Shown: piece by piece, positions 1 to 7,776 of the stretch | Layout: each line of letters opens with the position of its first letter | How positions within the stretch are numbered: position 1 is the first letter of the stretch | From: Candidatus Parachristensenella avicola | GTDB lineage: Bacteria; Bacillota; Clostridia; Christensenellales; UMGS416 | NCBI GenBank assembly: GCA_904420205.1 | Contig: CAJFUN010000049.1 | Location: forward strand, 1-35,563 | Direction: 5' to 3' | Length of the DNA stretch: 35,563 nt | The notes under the pieces: generated by a model | Database searches by the model: none | Told to the model about the DNA's origin: nothing | The model's input: the letters and a program-made list of their open reading frames with translations, nothing else | Program-made: the position numbers and the translations under genes

Positions 1-1
1 C

Positions 2-1192
2 CATCCCATGGTGTCCAAGGCAGTGGAGAATGCATATGGCACCACGTTGATGTCGCAGAAATTCCCCGTATTTGTCCTGAACCTGTCCATGCCCTATGAG
101 TGGGTGGATGTAAACGTGCATCCCAACAAGCTGCAGGTGCGCTTTGCCCAGGATCAACAGGTGTTCTATGCTGTGCAGTCCTGTGTGCGGCGGGCGCTGA
201 GCGGCGTAGAACAAAAGCCTACGGTGATGCAGTTTAAGGCGCCGGTCATGCTGCCTGAGCCAGAGCAGGACAAGGAGGCCCCACGGCATCCGGCAGCGCA
301 GAGCGCCTCTGACGCACAACAGACGCCGGTAAGGCCGCAGCATGAGCCTCTGGACGGTCATCCGCCGGACGAAGGGATGAAACCCGTGCCGCAGCCTTTG
401 AAAGACGCCGCTTCTCCGGCGCAACCGGTCCCACCGCCTAAGTCCATGCAGCAAGCGGTGCGCGAATACCGTTCCCAGGTGATCGGCGAGAATCAAGAGG
501 CCTTCGCCTATAGCCGGTTGCTGCAAAAGGCCGAGCCCAAGCCCTCGCTGGCCAGCGAGCAGGCGCTGCCCTGGAAAGAGGCCCAGCAGGAGCAAACCCA
601 GGTGGAGAGCCTGCGGCTACCGGAAGGCACGCTCCGGGGCGTGGTATTTCATACCTATGCCATCATCGAAGCAGGGGACGAGCTATATTTTGTGGATCAA
701 CATGCGGCCCATGAGCGCCTTTTGTACGATCAATATACGCGCGCCCTGGAAACCGGGCAAAATTTTTCCCAGCAGCTGTTGGTACCCCAAATGTTGGAGG
801 TCACGTATTATCAGAAAGCGGCCATCGAGGAGAATATGGAGCTATTTGCCCAGCTGGGTTTTGAACTGGAGCCCTTTGGACGCAATAGCTATCAGATCCG
901 CGCCGTCCCGCATTTTTTGGGCCAGGCCCAGCAGAGCGGGTTCTTTCTGGAGGTGCTGGATATGCTTCACAGCCAGACGGGCAACACCCGCGATGAACGG
1001 CAGCGCGCGATCATGCAGATGTCCTGTAAGGGCGCGGTGAAGGGAGGCGAGCCCCTTTCCCAACCGGAGATGGATCGGCTTCTGGAAGTCCTTCGCCGGG
1101 AGGATACGCCCCTTTCCTGCCCGCACGGTCGGCCCATCTGCATGAAGCTGAGCCGGCGGGAATTGGAAAAGCAGTTTAAGAGGATCGTATAA
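2..1192 (+). CDS. mutL: DNA mismatch repair protein MutL, C-terminal part (5' end outside window)
   Basis: The open frame already runs at the window edge, so the N-terminal ATPase (GHKL) domain lies mostly upstream and about 396 residues are visible. The first residues match the end of the MutL transducer domain (a VNVHPNK motif about 40 residues in). A proline/glutamine-rich linker follows (roughly residues 80-200), then the dimerisation/endonuclease domain. That domain carries the DQHAAHE metal-binding motif and a C-terminal CPHGRP motif, both typical of MutL from organisms lacking MutH, where MutL itself nicks DNA. The distal acidic residue of the DQHA(X)2E(X)4E motif is Asp rather than Glu, a conservative change. 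The stop overlaps the miaA start by one base (TAATG), so the two are probably translationally coupled; mutL-miaA is a common Clostridia arrangement. Confidence 0.96.
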   Translation, partial: HPMVSKAVENAYGTTLMSQKFPVFVLNLSMPYEWVDVNVHPNKLQVRFAQDQQVFYAVQSCVRRALSGVEQKPTVMQFKAPVMLPEPEQDKEAPRHPAAQSASDAQQTPVRPQHEPLDGHPPDEGMKPVPQPLKDAASPAQPVPPPKSMQQAVREYRSQVIGENQEAFAYSRLLQKAEPKPSLASEQALPWKEAQQEQTQVESLRLPEGTLRGVVFHTYAIIEAGDELYFVDQHAAHERLLYDQYTRALETGQNFSQQLLVPQMLEVTYYQKAAIEENMELFAQLGFELEPFGRNSYQIRAVPHFLGQAQQSGFFLEVLDMLHSQTGNTRDERQRAIMQMSCKGAVKGGEPLSQPEMDRLLEVLRREDTPLSCPHGRPICMKLSRRELEKQFKRIV

Positions 1193-2160
1193 TGGGGACG
1201 GCCTTGATCTGCATCGTGGGCCCTACAGCCTCCGGTAAAAGCGCGCTGGCCGTGGCGCTGGCCCATGCGCTGGATGGGGAAGTAATTTCGGCGGATTCCA
1301 TGCAGGTATATCGCGGCATGGACATTGGTACGGCCAAGATTACAACCCAGGAGATGGAGGGAATTCCACACCACGGGATTGATTTGCTGGAGCCACAGGA
1401 GCGCTATAGCGCGTTCTATTTCCAGGACTACGCGCGCCGCAGCATCGGGGAGGTAGCCGAACGGGGCAAGGTACCGATTCTCTGCGGGGGTACCGGGCTT
1501 TTTGTGCATAGCGTACTATTCCCCATGGCGTTTACGGCTGCGGGAGAGGATAAGGCGCTGCGCGCGGACCTGGCCCGGGAGGCGCAGGAAAGAGGGCCCG
1601 AATCCCTGCATCAGCGGCTGCAGGCGGTGGATCCGGTTAGCGCAGCGCGCATTCACCCCAATAATGTCAAACGGGTCATTCGGGCGCTGGAAGTGTATGC
1701 GCTGACCGGTCAGCCGATGAGCAGCTTTGATGAAGGCGCCTTTGAGGAGCCGGAACCCCTCTACCGGCCGCTGCTGTGGCTGGGGCTGCATCTTCCCCGG
1801 GAGGAATTGGTCCGCCGAATCGACGACCGGGTAGAGGCTATGATGGAGGCAGGCTTGGCGCAGGAAGCACAGCGGTTGTGGGCGCAGGGGCTGCGACCGG
1901 AGACGCACACCGCTATGCAAGGGATTGGATACAAACAATTTGCCCCGTATTTTACCGGGAATGCCACGTTGCCCCAGGCGGTGGAGCGAATCAAAATTGA
2001 AACGCGCCAATTTGCCAAGCGGCAGATGAGCTGGTTCAAGCGGGAGAAGCTGATTCGATGGCTGGACGCCTCGCAGGATCCTCAAGGGCTGGTATCGCAG
2101 GCGCTGGCCTTGTGGGAAGAAGAGAGGGAGCATCAGGCCCATGACGATCATCGGAGATAA
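1192..2160 (+). CDS. miaA: tRNA dimethylallyltransferase (isopentenyl transferase)
   Basis: MiaA transfers a dimethylallyl group from DMAPP to N6 of A37 in tRNAs reading UNN codons, which stabilises codon pairing. The 322-residue length is normal. Visible motifs are the P-loop GPTASGKS (residues 10-17), DSMQVYRGMDIGTAK just after it (the DSxQxY tRNA/substrate element), GGTGLF around residue 100, NNVKRVIRALEVY in the middle, and the C-terminal FAKRQMSWFKRE segment. The start overlaps the mutL stop by one base and the end overlaps the following acetyltransferase by 20 bases, so mutL-miaA-GNAT form one transcription unit. In many Clostridia hfq follows miaA; it is not present here. Confidence 0.97.
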   Translation: MGTALICIVGPTASGKSALAVALAHALDGEVISADSMQVYRGMDIGTAKITTQEMEGIPHHGIDLLEPQERYSAFYFQDYARRSIGEVAERGKVPILCGGTGLFVHSVLFPMAFTAAGEDKALRADLAREAQERGPESLHQRLQAVDPVSAARIHPNNVKRVIRALEVYALTGQPMSSFDEGAFEEPEPLYRPLLWLGLHLPREELVRRIDDRVEAMMEAGLAQEAQRLWAQGLRPETHTAMQGIGYKQFAPYFTGNATLPQAVERIKIETRQFAKRQMSWFKREKLIRWLDASQDPQGLVSQALALWEEEREHQAHDDHRR

Positions 2161-2731
2161 AGTAATCTTGCGGGATTTTTTGCCAGAGGATATTCCAAAG
2201 CGGATTGAGTGGGAAACAGTGGAGACCGAATGGCAGAGCTGGGACGCGCCATGGGAATATGACGGCCTTACAGCTGAGGAAAAGCAAGCGGATCTGAAGC
2301 GGTATGAGGAGAATATGAGGCGCTGGGCTCAGCAGCCCCCGCCGGAAAACGAACGGCGCATGGGGTTTCAGATCTGTCTGAATACGAAGGAACGCGAATA
2401 TATTGGCTGGTGCAGCGCCTATCGGATAGACGAGGCTTTCCACTTTGCCCGGGACGGCCGCCATTGCGCCGTGGGCATCGACCTGCCGGAGCGGTGGGCC
2501 AGAGGCAAGGGGTATGCCCGCGAAGCGCTTTCGCTTTTTATCCGGTATCTGCAGGATGCTGGAGAGGGAGAAATCTACACGCAGACCTGGTCAGGCAATA
2601 TGCCGATGATCCGGCTGGCGGAGCGGCTGGGATTTCGCGAGTGCCACCGGGAAATGGGCGTGCGAAGGGTAAAGGGTAAGGCTTATGACGCGCTGAGTTT
2701 CCGCCTAGAGCCTTCGACCGAAAGAAACTGA
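2141..2731 (+). CDS. GNAT family N-acetyltransferase (RimJ/RimL-like)
   Basis: A 196-residue protein with the layout of RimJ/RimL-type acetyl-CoA-dependent N-acetyltransferases. It opens with a beta-strand/LRDF segment. A GIDLPERWARGKGYAREAL stretch around residues 108-126 corresponds to the acetyl-CoA pyrophosphate-binding loop (R/Q-x-x-G-x-G/A), and the QTWSGNMPMIRLAERLGFRE block near residue 150 is the usual N-x-x-A-x-x-x-x-x-x-G-F signature. The substrate cannot be told from sequence; small amines, antibiotics or protein N-termini are all possible. It overlaps the 3' end of miaA by 20 bases, so it is read from the mutL-miaA transcript, and a terminator-like hairpin follows. Confidence 0.85.
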   Translation: MTIIGDKVILRDFLPEDIPKRIEWETVETEWQSWDAPWEYDGLTAEEKQADLKRYEENMRRWAQQPPPENERRMGFQICLNTKEREYIGWCSAYRIDEAFHFARDGRHCAVGIDLPERWARGKGYAREALSLFIRYLQDAGEGEIYTQTWSGNMPMIRLAERLGFRECHREMGVRRVKGKAYDALSFRLEPSTERN

Positions 2732-2751
2732 ACGTACCACATAAGGATAAT

Positions 2752-2783
2752 CCGCCGGAGGCAAATCACTTCGGCGGGCTTTT
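2752..2783 (+). terminator. Rho-independent terminator after the mutL-miaA-GNAT unit
   Basis: A 9-bp stem (CCGCCGGAG at 2752-2760 pairing with CTTCGGCGG at 2769-2777, one G-T wobble) with an 8-base loop is followed by GCTTTT. It ends only about 15 bases before the ATG of the next gene, so that gene needs either read-through or a promoter that I could not place. Confidence 0.75.
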
Positions 2784-2797
2784 ATGAGATAGGAACG

Positions 2798-4072
2798 ATG
2801 AAAATGAGGATGACAAATGGATGGGCGGGTATCGCCCCCGAAGCAATATCTGCGGTGGCTCAGGCCGAACAGGCTTTGATCCAGGCGGGCGTATTTGCCC
2901 GTATGGAGGAGGTCGCCTTGAAAAACCAGATGAAGGTGATGGAGGCGCTACAGGAGAACCGGGTGGAAGCGCGCCATTTTGCTTCCAGCACCGGTTATGG
3001 TTATGACGATATTGGAAGGGACACCTTGGATCGCGTTTATGCCCAGGCCTTTGGCGCTGAGGCGGCGCTGGTGCGCCCGCAGATGATCAACGGCACCCAT
3101 GCCCTGGCCCTGGCTCTTTATGGCGTGTTGCGGCCAGGCGATGTGCTGTTAAGCGTGACAGGTAAGCCCTATGATACCCTGGAGGAAGTGATCGGCCTGG
3201 CGGGCGACCCGGATCAGGGTTCCCTGAAGGATTTCGGCGTCCGATATGAGCAGCTGGAGCTGACTGCCTCCGGCTCCATTGACTTGGAGAAGCTGGCAAT
3301 GCGTTTGGAGGCCGGCGAGGTGCGCATGGTCTATCTGCAGCGCTCAAAGGGATACGATTGGCGGCCGACGATGAGCATGGATCAACTTGCGCAGGTGACG
3401 GAGCTTGTGCACCAAATCCAGCCTCGGGCGCTTGTGATGGTGGACAATTGCTACGGCGAATTCGTGGAGGATAGGGAACCTACCGATGTAGGGGCCGACC
3501 TTATGGCGGGTTCGCTGATCAAAAATCCGGGCGGAGGCCTGGCGCCAACTGGCGGCTATGTGGCCGGCGATGCGGCGCTTATCGCTAAGGTAGCTTGCCG
3601 CCTGACGACGCCGGGCATTGGGGCGGAAGCAGGTTCATATGCCGGAGGATATCAGTACCTTTTCCAGGGATTCTTCCTGGCCCCCCATGTAGTGCTGCAA
3701 AGCCTTAAGACAGCGGCGCTAATGGCTTATGTGCTAAAAGCGCGGGGATACGATACGATCCCGGCCTGGGATGAGCCGCGGTACGACATCATTCAAGCGG
3801 TACGGCTGGGTTCCCGGGAGAATCTGGAGGCCTTTTGCCGGGCTATTCAGGCGGCTTCGCCGGTAGACGGCCACGTAGTACCCGAGCCCTGGCCGATGCC
3901 CGGTTACCAGCACGACGTTATCATGGCGGCGGGGACCTTCGTGCAGGGGGCGTCCATTGAGCTTTCAGCCGACGGCCCCATTAAGCCTCCCTATGTGGGC
4001 TACATGCAGGGTGCGCTTACCTATGAGCATGGCAAGCTTGCAGCCATGCGCGTGCTGACGGCGCTGAAATAG
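2798..4072 (+). CDS. Methionine gamma-lyase family protein (PLP-dependent, 'aluminium resistance' type)
   Basis: A 424-residue fold-type I PLP enzyme of the Met_gamma_lyase family, annotated in older databases as aluminium resistance protein (YnbB-like). Recognisable elements are the ASSTGYGYDDIGRDTLD block near residue 68, RPQMINGTHAL around residue 97, the MVDNCYGEF Asp that contacts the pyridine nitrogen near residue 215, and the AGSLIKNPGGGLAPTGGY segment near residue 240 carrying the Schiff-base lysine. The family resembles cystathionine lyases but its physiological substrate is not settled. It commonly lies downstream of miaA in Clostridia, which fits here. ATG codons at 2804 and 2810 are in frame and could also serve as starts; the Shine-Dalgarno sequence for 2798 is weak. 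Confidence 0.92.
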   Translation: MKMRMTNGWAGIAPEAISAVAQAEQALIQAGVFARMEEVALKNQMKVMEALQENRVEARHFASSTGYGYDDIGRDTLDRVYAQAFGAEAALVRPQMINGTHALALALYGVLRPGDVLLSVTGKPYDTLEEVIGLAGDPDQGSLKDFGVRYEQLELTASGSIDLEKLAMRLEAGEVRMVYLQRSKGYDWRPTMSMDQLAQVTELVHQIQPRALVMVDNCYGEFVEDREPTDVGADLMAGSLIKNPGGGLAPTGGYVAGDAALIAKVACRLTTPGIGAEAGSYAGGYQYLFQGFFLAPHVVLQSLKTAALMAYVLKARGYDTIPAWDEPRYDIIQAVRLGSRENLEAFCRAIQAASPVDGHVVPEPWPMPGYQHDVIMAAGTFVQGASIELSADGPIKPPYVGYMQGALTYEHGKLAAMRVLTALK

Positions 4073-4120
4073 CTGAAACTTTTCTATGCGCACCGCTGCA
4101 AGCCAAGCGGTTCTATTACA

Positions 4121-4166
4121 AAAAAGAAGGGCTGCTCCAATCGGCATGATTGAAGCAGCCTTTTTG
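4121..4166. terminator. Bidirectional terminator between convergent genes
   Basis: A 13-bp stem with one mismatch (4130-4142 with 4148-4160, sequence GGCTGCT...AGCAGCC) has a T-run on its 3' side (4161-4165) and an A-rich tract on its 5' side. It can therefore end transcripts from both the plus-strand PLP enzyme and the minus-strand redox operon. Confidence 0.88.
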
Positions 4167-4176
4167 TTTGCCCGTA

Positions 4177-4419
4177 TTACCCCAAACGCGCTAAAATTTC
4201 CTGCTCGAAGAATTCATCGGCCTTTTCAGGGGTAAGGGAATGCAGCTCCCCGTCTACGGTGGTGCACACGCCTTCCTGGCAGTGACCGGTACAGAAGGTA
4301 GCGGCCAGGTCGACACGATCCGCGAGCTGATGCTCGGCGATAAGGGCCTGCAGCCGTTCAACAATTTTCTGGGAACCTCTCAGGTGGCAGGAGCTGCCAA
4401 TACATACGGTTACTTTCAT
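4177..4419 (-). CDS. Thioredoxin-like (2Fe-2S) ferredoxin domain protein
   Basis: An 80-residue protein with the thioredoxin-like [2Fe-2S] fold found in NuoE/HydC-type subunits. Four cysteines are spaced as in that family: C6-x4-C11 near the N-terminus and C43-x3-C47 in the second half. It is last in the redox operon, just after rex, an arrangement common in Clostridia, where such single-domain ferredoxins accompany bifurcating hydrogenases and NADH-linked complexes. I chose the ATG at 4419 because GGAAGAGG lies 8 bases upstream; a TTG at 4455 overlapping the rex stop would add 12 residues without family similarity. It probably carries electrons to or from a flavoprotein partner, but which one is unknown. 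Confidence 0.85.
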   Translation of the reverse strand: MKVTVCIGSSCHLRGSQKIVERLQALIAEHQLADRVDLAATFCTGHCQEGVCTTVDGELHSLTPEKADEFFEQEILARLG

Positions 4420-4451
4420 TTTGGTGACCTCTTCCACGATTGCGTATGCAA

Positions 4452-5090
4452 TCAATTTTCCATGAGTTTATCGTTCAGACGCTTGGCCAGTACGGCCAGG
4501 GAGCAGGCAATGTTTTCATAACGAACCAGCACGTCCTCCGGTACGCTGAGATGAACCGGGGCAAAGTTCCAGATCGCTAGGATCCCGCTTTCCACCATTT
4601 GATCGCACACCTGCTGGGCAGCCTCGGATGGAACGGTAATGATACCGATCCGAATATTCATCCGCTGGCATAGATCTTTCATCTTATCGAAGGACAGCAC
4701 AGGCTTGCCCGCGATGCTTGTGCCGATGAGGGCCTCGTCCACATCAAAGGCGGCGACCAGCTCCAATCCGTATTCCGAAAAACCGCCGTATGAAAACAGC
4801 GCGCGTCCCAAGTTCCCCGCACCGGCGACAATCGCGCTGCGGGTATCGTTATAGCCCATGAATTTTTCGATATCGGCAATCAGGCGCTTGGTTATATAGC
4901 CAATCTTGGGGCGGCCGCCGGAACTGACCTGAGCCAGATCCTTGCGTACCTGAACGTCGTTTAACCCCAGCGCCTCGGCAATGGCGGTGGCCGAAATGTT
5001 TTCGGCACCGTCCTTGGGCAAAGAACGCAGGTAGTTCAAATATAGCGGGATGCGATGCAAAGTCTGCGTCGAAATGGATTGGAGTTTCAT
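4452..5090 (-). CDS. rex: Redox-sensing transcriptional repressor Rex
   Basis: Rex represses fermentation and anaerobic energy genes when NAD+ is high and leaves DNA when NADH rises. The 212 residues show the N-terminal winged helix (residues 1-80; the ALGLNDVQVRKDLAQ stretch is the recognition-helix region, followed by GRPKIGY). A Rossmann domain with GAGNLGRALF near residue 92 follows, and the C-terminus is the usual domain-swapped helix. It is expressed within the operon of NAD-linked enzymes (malate dehydrogenase, FlxA-like reductase), 9 bases after the PQ-loop gene. Autoregulation and control of this operon are therefore likely, although I did not find a textbook Rex palindrome at the operon promoter. 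Confidence 0.96.
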   Translation of the reverse strand: MKLQSISTQTLHRIPLYLNYLRSLPKDGAENISATAIAEALGLNDVQVRKDLAQVSSGGRPKIGYITKRLIADIEKFMGYNDTRSAIVAGAGNLGRALFSYGGFSEYGLELVAAFDVDEALIGTSIAGKPVLSFDKMKDLCQRMNIRIGIITVPSEAAQQVCDQMVESGILAIWNFAPVHLSVPEDVLVRYENIACSLAVLAKRLNDKLMEN

Positions 5091-5099
5091 GGGTTACAC

Positions 5100-5387
5100 C
5101 TATTTCACAGCAGCCTGCTGGGCTTCATACTTCTTATTGCGGAAATACAGGCAGATATCGGCGGCGACCATAATAACATTGGGGAAATAGAACCAGAAAG
5201 CCAGGTTAAAGGTATGGGACATGAATTTGGAACCAATACCGCAGAGATAGCCAAAGAAGATGAAGAGCATAAAGGGCAAGCTCTTACCCTGGGTTGACTT
5301 GGAACGAACCGATTTAACGATGGACAGGGGCCAGGACACACCAAAGCTGATGATCATCAGGGTTTCCAGAATGCTAGCTAATTCCAT
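5100..5387 (-). CDS. Small three-helix membrane protein, PQ-loop/SWEET-like
   Basis: A 95-residue hydrophobic protein with three predicted transmembrane segments (about residues 5-22, 37-55 and 63-82). A basic, serine-rich loop, KSVRSKSTQGKS, lies between the first two. The pattern (first helix ending in SWPLSIVKS, then S-x-S-x-x-G-x-S, then a second helix) is that of single-repeat PQ-loop proteins related to SemiSWEET carriers, known as small conserved genes in Clostridia. No haem-ligand histidine pattern of a fumarate reductase anchor is present. It sits 75 bases after frdA and 9 bases before rex, so it is co-expressed with the redox operon. A role as dicarboxylate or sugar carrier is only a guess. 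A strong AAGGAGG lies 40 bases upstream of the ATG, too far to serve it directly. Confidence 0.75.
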   Translation of the reverse strand: MELASILETLMIISFGVSWPLSIVKSVRSKSTQGKSLPFMLFIFFGYLCGIGSKFMSHTFNLAFWFYFPNVIMVAADICLYFRNKKYEAQQAAVK

Positions 5388-5462
5388 AATCCAACGCGGC
5401 GCGGGCGTGAAGTCCGCAAGGCCGCATCCTCCTTCTTTCTACTGATCTAAATGGGATTTGGT

Positions 5463-7070
5463 TTAGATGGTATCACCGTGACGGGTATAATTGGGCAGAA
5501 GCTTAGGCGAAATGGCGTCGTTATGAATACCGGCGGCATCCAGCTCTTGGTGGAAGCGCCGCACATGATCCAGCGTAAGCTTGCCCACGGCGACATCCTT
5601 GGACTTGGCGGCGGCGTTCTTACCGGCGTTGCGGCCAAAGACGATGATGTCCAGCAGAGAATTGCCCATCAGGCGGTTTCGACCGTGAATACCGCCGACA
5701 GCCTCGCCCGCGACAAAGAGGTTCTCCACCGCAGTTGTCATGCAGTCCGGCGTGATATCGAGACCGCCGTTTTGATAGTGAAGGGTGGGATAGACCAGGA
5801 TCGGCTCATAGCGAATATCAATGCCATACTTGGCGAACATACGGTGCATAGCCGGAATACGGGCCATGATCGTACCCTCGCCGCCGATCTTTTCGATCAT
5901 CGGCGTATCGAGCCACACAGCGCAGCCGCTGCCGGTATTCAGCCCCTTGCTGCGGCTGGTGCATTCACGGATGATCGAAGCGGCAGCAACGTCGCGGGTC
6001 TCCAGCGGATGCATGAAAACTTCACCGTCGGCATTCACCAGCTTTGCGCCCAGGGAACGGACCTTCTCCGTAACCAGCGCGCCGAAGATCTGCTCCGGAT
6101 AGGCTGCCCCTGTGGGATGGTACTGGAGCGTATCGGCATAGAGCAGCTTAGCGCCTACGCGATAGCCCAGCACAAGGCCGTCGGCCGTAGCGCCATAGTG
6201 ATTGGAAGTGGGGAATCCTTGGTAATGCATCCGGCCAGCGCCGCCGGTGGCAATGATGACGGTCTTAGCCCGCGCTACTAGCAACTCGCGGGTTTCCATA
6301 TTCATCAGCACGGCGCCGGACGCATGGCCATTCTCATCGAGAATGAGCTCAATGGCAGCGGTAAAATCGACCACCGGGATCCCACGGTTCAGCACTTCAT
6401 CCCGCAGCGTGCGCATGATCTCGGCCCCGGAGTAATCCTTGGCCGCGTGCATGCGCTTGCGGGAAGTGCCGCCGCCATGGGTGGTAACCATGGTACCGTC
6501 GGCGCTTTTATCGAACTCGACGCCCAAATCATTCAGCCACTGGATGGCCTCGGGCGCTTCCGTAACGAGTTTGTAGAGCAGCTCGCGCTTGGCCGCGAAA
6601 TGGCCGCCGCCAAAGGCGTCGAGGAAGTGAATCGCCGGGGAGTCGTTGGGCTTATCGGCTGCCTGAATACCGCCTTCCGCCATCATGGTGTTGGCATCGC
6701 CAATGCGCAGTTTGGTCACGATCATGACGTTTGCGCCGGCGTTATCCGCCTCAATAGCTGCGGAGGAACCCGCGCCGCCGCCACCGATGACCAGCACGTC
6801 GACGTCATAATCCGGATGGGCAAGGTCGATCTCATCGGGATTGATTCGGCTGTGGGCCTGAAGCATTTCCGCCAGCTCATGGGGAACCTGCTCGCCCTGG
6901 TTGGGGCCGACCTGCAGGGCTTCAAACTCTTCTTTCTTATAGTCGGGATGATAGGCGGCAAGCAGGTCTTCCTTTTCCTTTGCCGTCATGCGGGCCGGCT
7001 CATAGGCAATGTTCGCCTCGCGGGCCGCCTCCACCTTGCGGAGGGACTCGGTGAATTTTTCGGAATACAT
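5463..7070 (-). CDS. frdA: Fumarate reductase/succinate dehydrogenase-type flavoprotein subunit
   Basis: A 535-residue flavoprotein of the FrdA/SdhA/NadB superfamily. After an unusual N-terminal extension of about 88 residues come the FAD-binding GGGGAG (97-101 region), AEGGIQA (131-137), ATGGAGR (274-280), the dicarboxylate-binding HPTG (318-321), TEKVR (334-338) and the ETRD motif whose Arg359 matches the proton-donating arginine of fumarate reductases. FVAGEAVGGIHGRNRLMGNSL closes the domain. The histidine that binds FAD covalently in classical FrdA (in SHT) is Asn127 here (ANT), so FAD is probably non-covalent. It lies 11 bases after its iron-sulfur partner, and no membrane-anchor gene is present. 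The most similar known arrangement is the soluble thiol:fumarate reductase TfrA. Direction (fumarate reduction) is inferred from mdh and fumC in the same operon. Confidence 0.88.
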   Translation of the reverse strand: MYSEKFTESLRKVEAAREANIAYEPARMTAKEKEDLLAAYHPDYKKEEFEALQVGPNQGEQVPHELAEMLQAHSRINPDEIDLAHPDYDVDVLVIGGGGAGSSAAIEADNAGANVMIVTKLRIGDANTMMAEGGIQAADKPNDSPAIHFLDAFGGGHFAAKRELLYKLVTEAPEAIQWLNDLGVEFDKSADGTMVTTHGGGTSRKRMHAAKDYSGAEIMRTLRDEVLNRGIPVVDFTAAIELILDENGHASGAVLMNMETRELLVARAKTVIIATGGAGRMHYQGFPTSNHYGATADGLVLGYRVGAKLLYADTLQYHPTGAAYPEQIFGALVTEKVRSLGAKLVNADGEVFMHPLETRDVAAASIIRECTSRSKGLNTGSGCAVWLDTPMIEKIGGEGTIMARIPAMHRMFAKYGIDIRYEPILVYPTLHYQNGGLDITPDCMTTAVENLFVAGEAVGGIHGRNRLMGNSLLDIIVFGRNAGKNAAAKSKDVAVGKLTLDHVRRFHQELDAAGIHNDAISPKLLPNYTRHGDTI

Positions 7071-7081
7071 AGAAGGCCTCC

Positions 7082-7756
7082 TTATTTCTCAATATCGCGG
7101 TGGTTATAAAGCTCCTGCATCTCTTCGACCGGCTTGCCCATCAAGGATTCCAGAAGCTCGGTAAAGGTGCCGTCGTGGATCTCCTGCACGCGGTCGGCCA
7201 GATGCTGGCTCTTGGGGGCCAGATATTTGCCGTTCAGGCGGCGTGCAAGCATGGCGACCTGGGGATGCGAGATGCCGGCGGGACACCGGGAGGAGCAGAT
7301 GCCGCACATGACGCAGTCAAAGGAAGCCTCGGCGCATTTTTCATATTCGCCGCGCTGTGCATAGGCGATATACTGCATGACGTTCAGCCCTTGGGGGCAG
7401 ACCTTGGTGCAGGCGTTGCAACCGATGCAGCTGTAAATTTCCGGATAGAGCTGCATCATAATCTGCTCGGTGGGAGCGACCTTCTCCATGTCATACACCT
7501 GCTTGACCAGCGGGAAGAAGGGGAGCGTCGCGACGTACATATTATCTTCTACCTTGGTTTGGCAGGCAAGGCAAGCTTTCAGCTCCCGGTCGCCTTTAAT
7601 GCGGTAAATCGTGGCGCAGGCACCGCAGAAGCCGTTCCGGCATCCGCAGCCGCGGATCAGCTGATAGCCGGCATATTCCATGGCGCCCATGATCGTCAGG
7701 TTCGACGGGACGGAGTATTTCTTGCCCATCAGAAAGACATTCACCATATTTTCCAT
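7082..7756 (-). CDS. frdB: Fumarate reductase-type iron-sulfur subunit (2Fe-2S plus two 4Fe-4S)
   Basis: A 224-residue electron-transfer subunit. The N-terminal half is a plant-type ferredoxin domain with C37, C39, C44, C47 and a distal CLAC (C62/C65). The C-terminal half holds two full CxxCxxCxxxCP motifs (C110-C120 and C148-C158), so the third centre appears to be [4Fe-4S] rather than the [3Fe-4S] of quinone-linked SdhB/FrdB. Unlike methanogen TfrB it has no C-terminal CCG domain; a separate HdrB is encoded in the same operon. The ATG at 7756 is preceded by AGAGG at 8 bases; an upstream TTG at 7780 overlapping the previous stop is less likely. It probably links FrdA to the Hdr/Flx proteins. 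Confidence 0.87.
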   Translation of the reverse strand: MENMVNVFLMGKKYSVPSNLTIMGAMEYAGYQLIRGCGCRNGFCGACATIYRIKGDRELKACLACQTKVEDNMYVATLPFFPLVKQVYDMEKVAPTEQIMMQLYPEIYSCIGCNACTKVCPQGLNVMQYIAYAQRGEYEKCAEASFDCVMCGICSSRCPAGISHPQVAMLARRLNGKYLAPKSQHLADRVQEIHDGTFTELLESLMGKPVEEMQELYNHRDIEK

Positions 7757-7776
7757 CTTCAGATCCTCTCTTAAGA

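Noticed and set aside
5374..5427. A 17-codon frame beginning ATGCGG right after AAGGAGG, upstream of and overlapping the PQ-loop gene.
   Set aside because: The Shine-Dalgarno abuts the ATG with no spacing, so initiation there is unlikely; kept only as a note in the PQ-loop entry.
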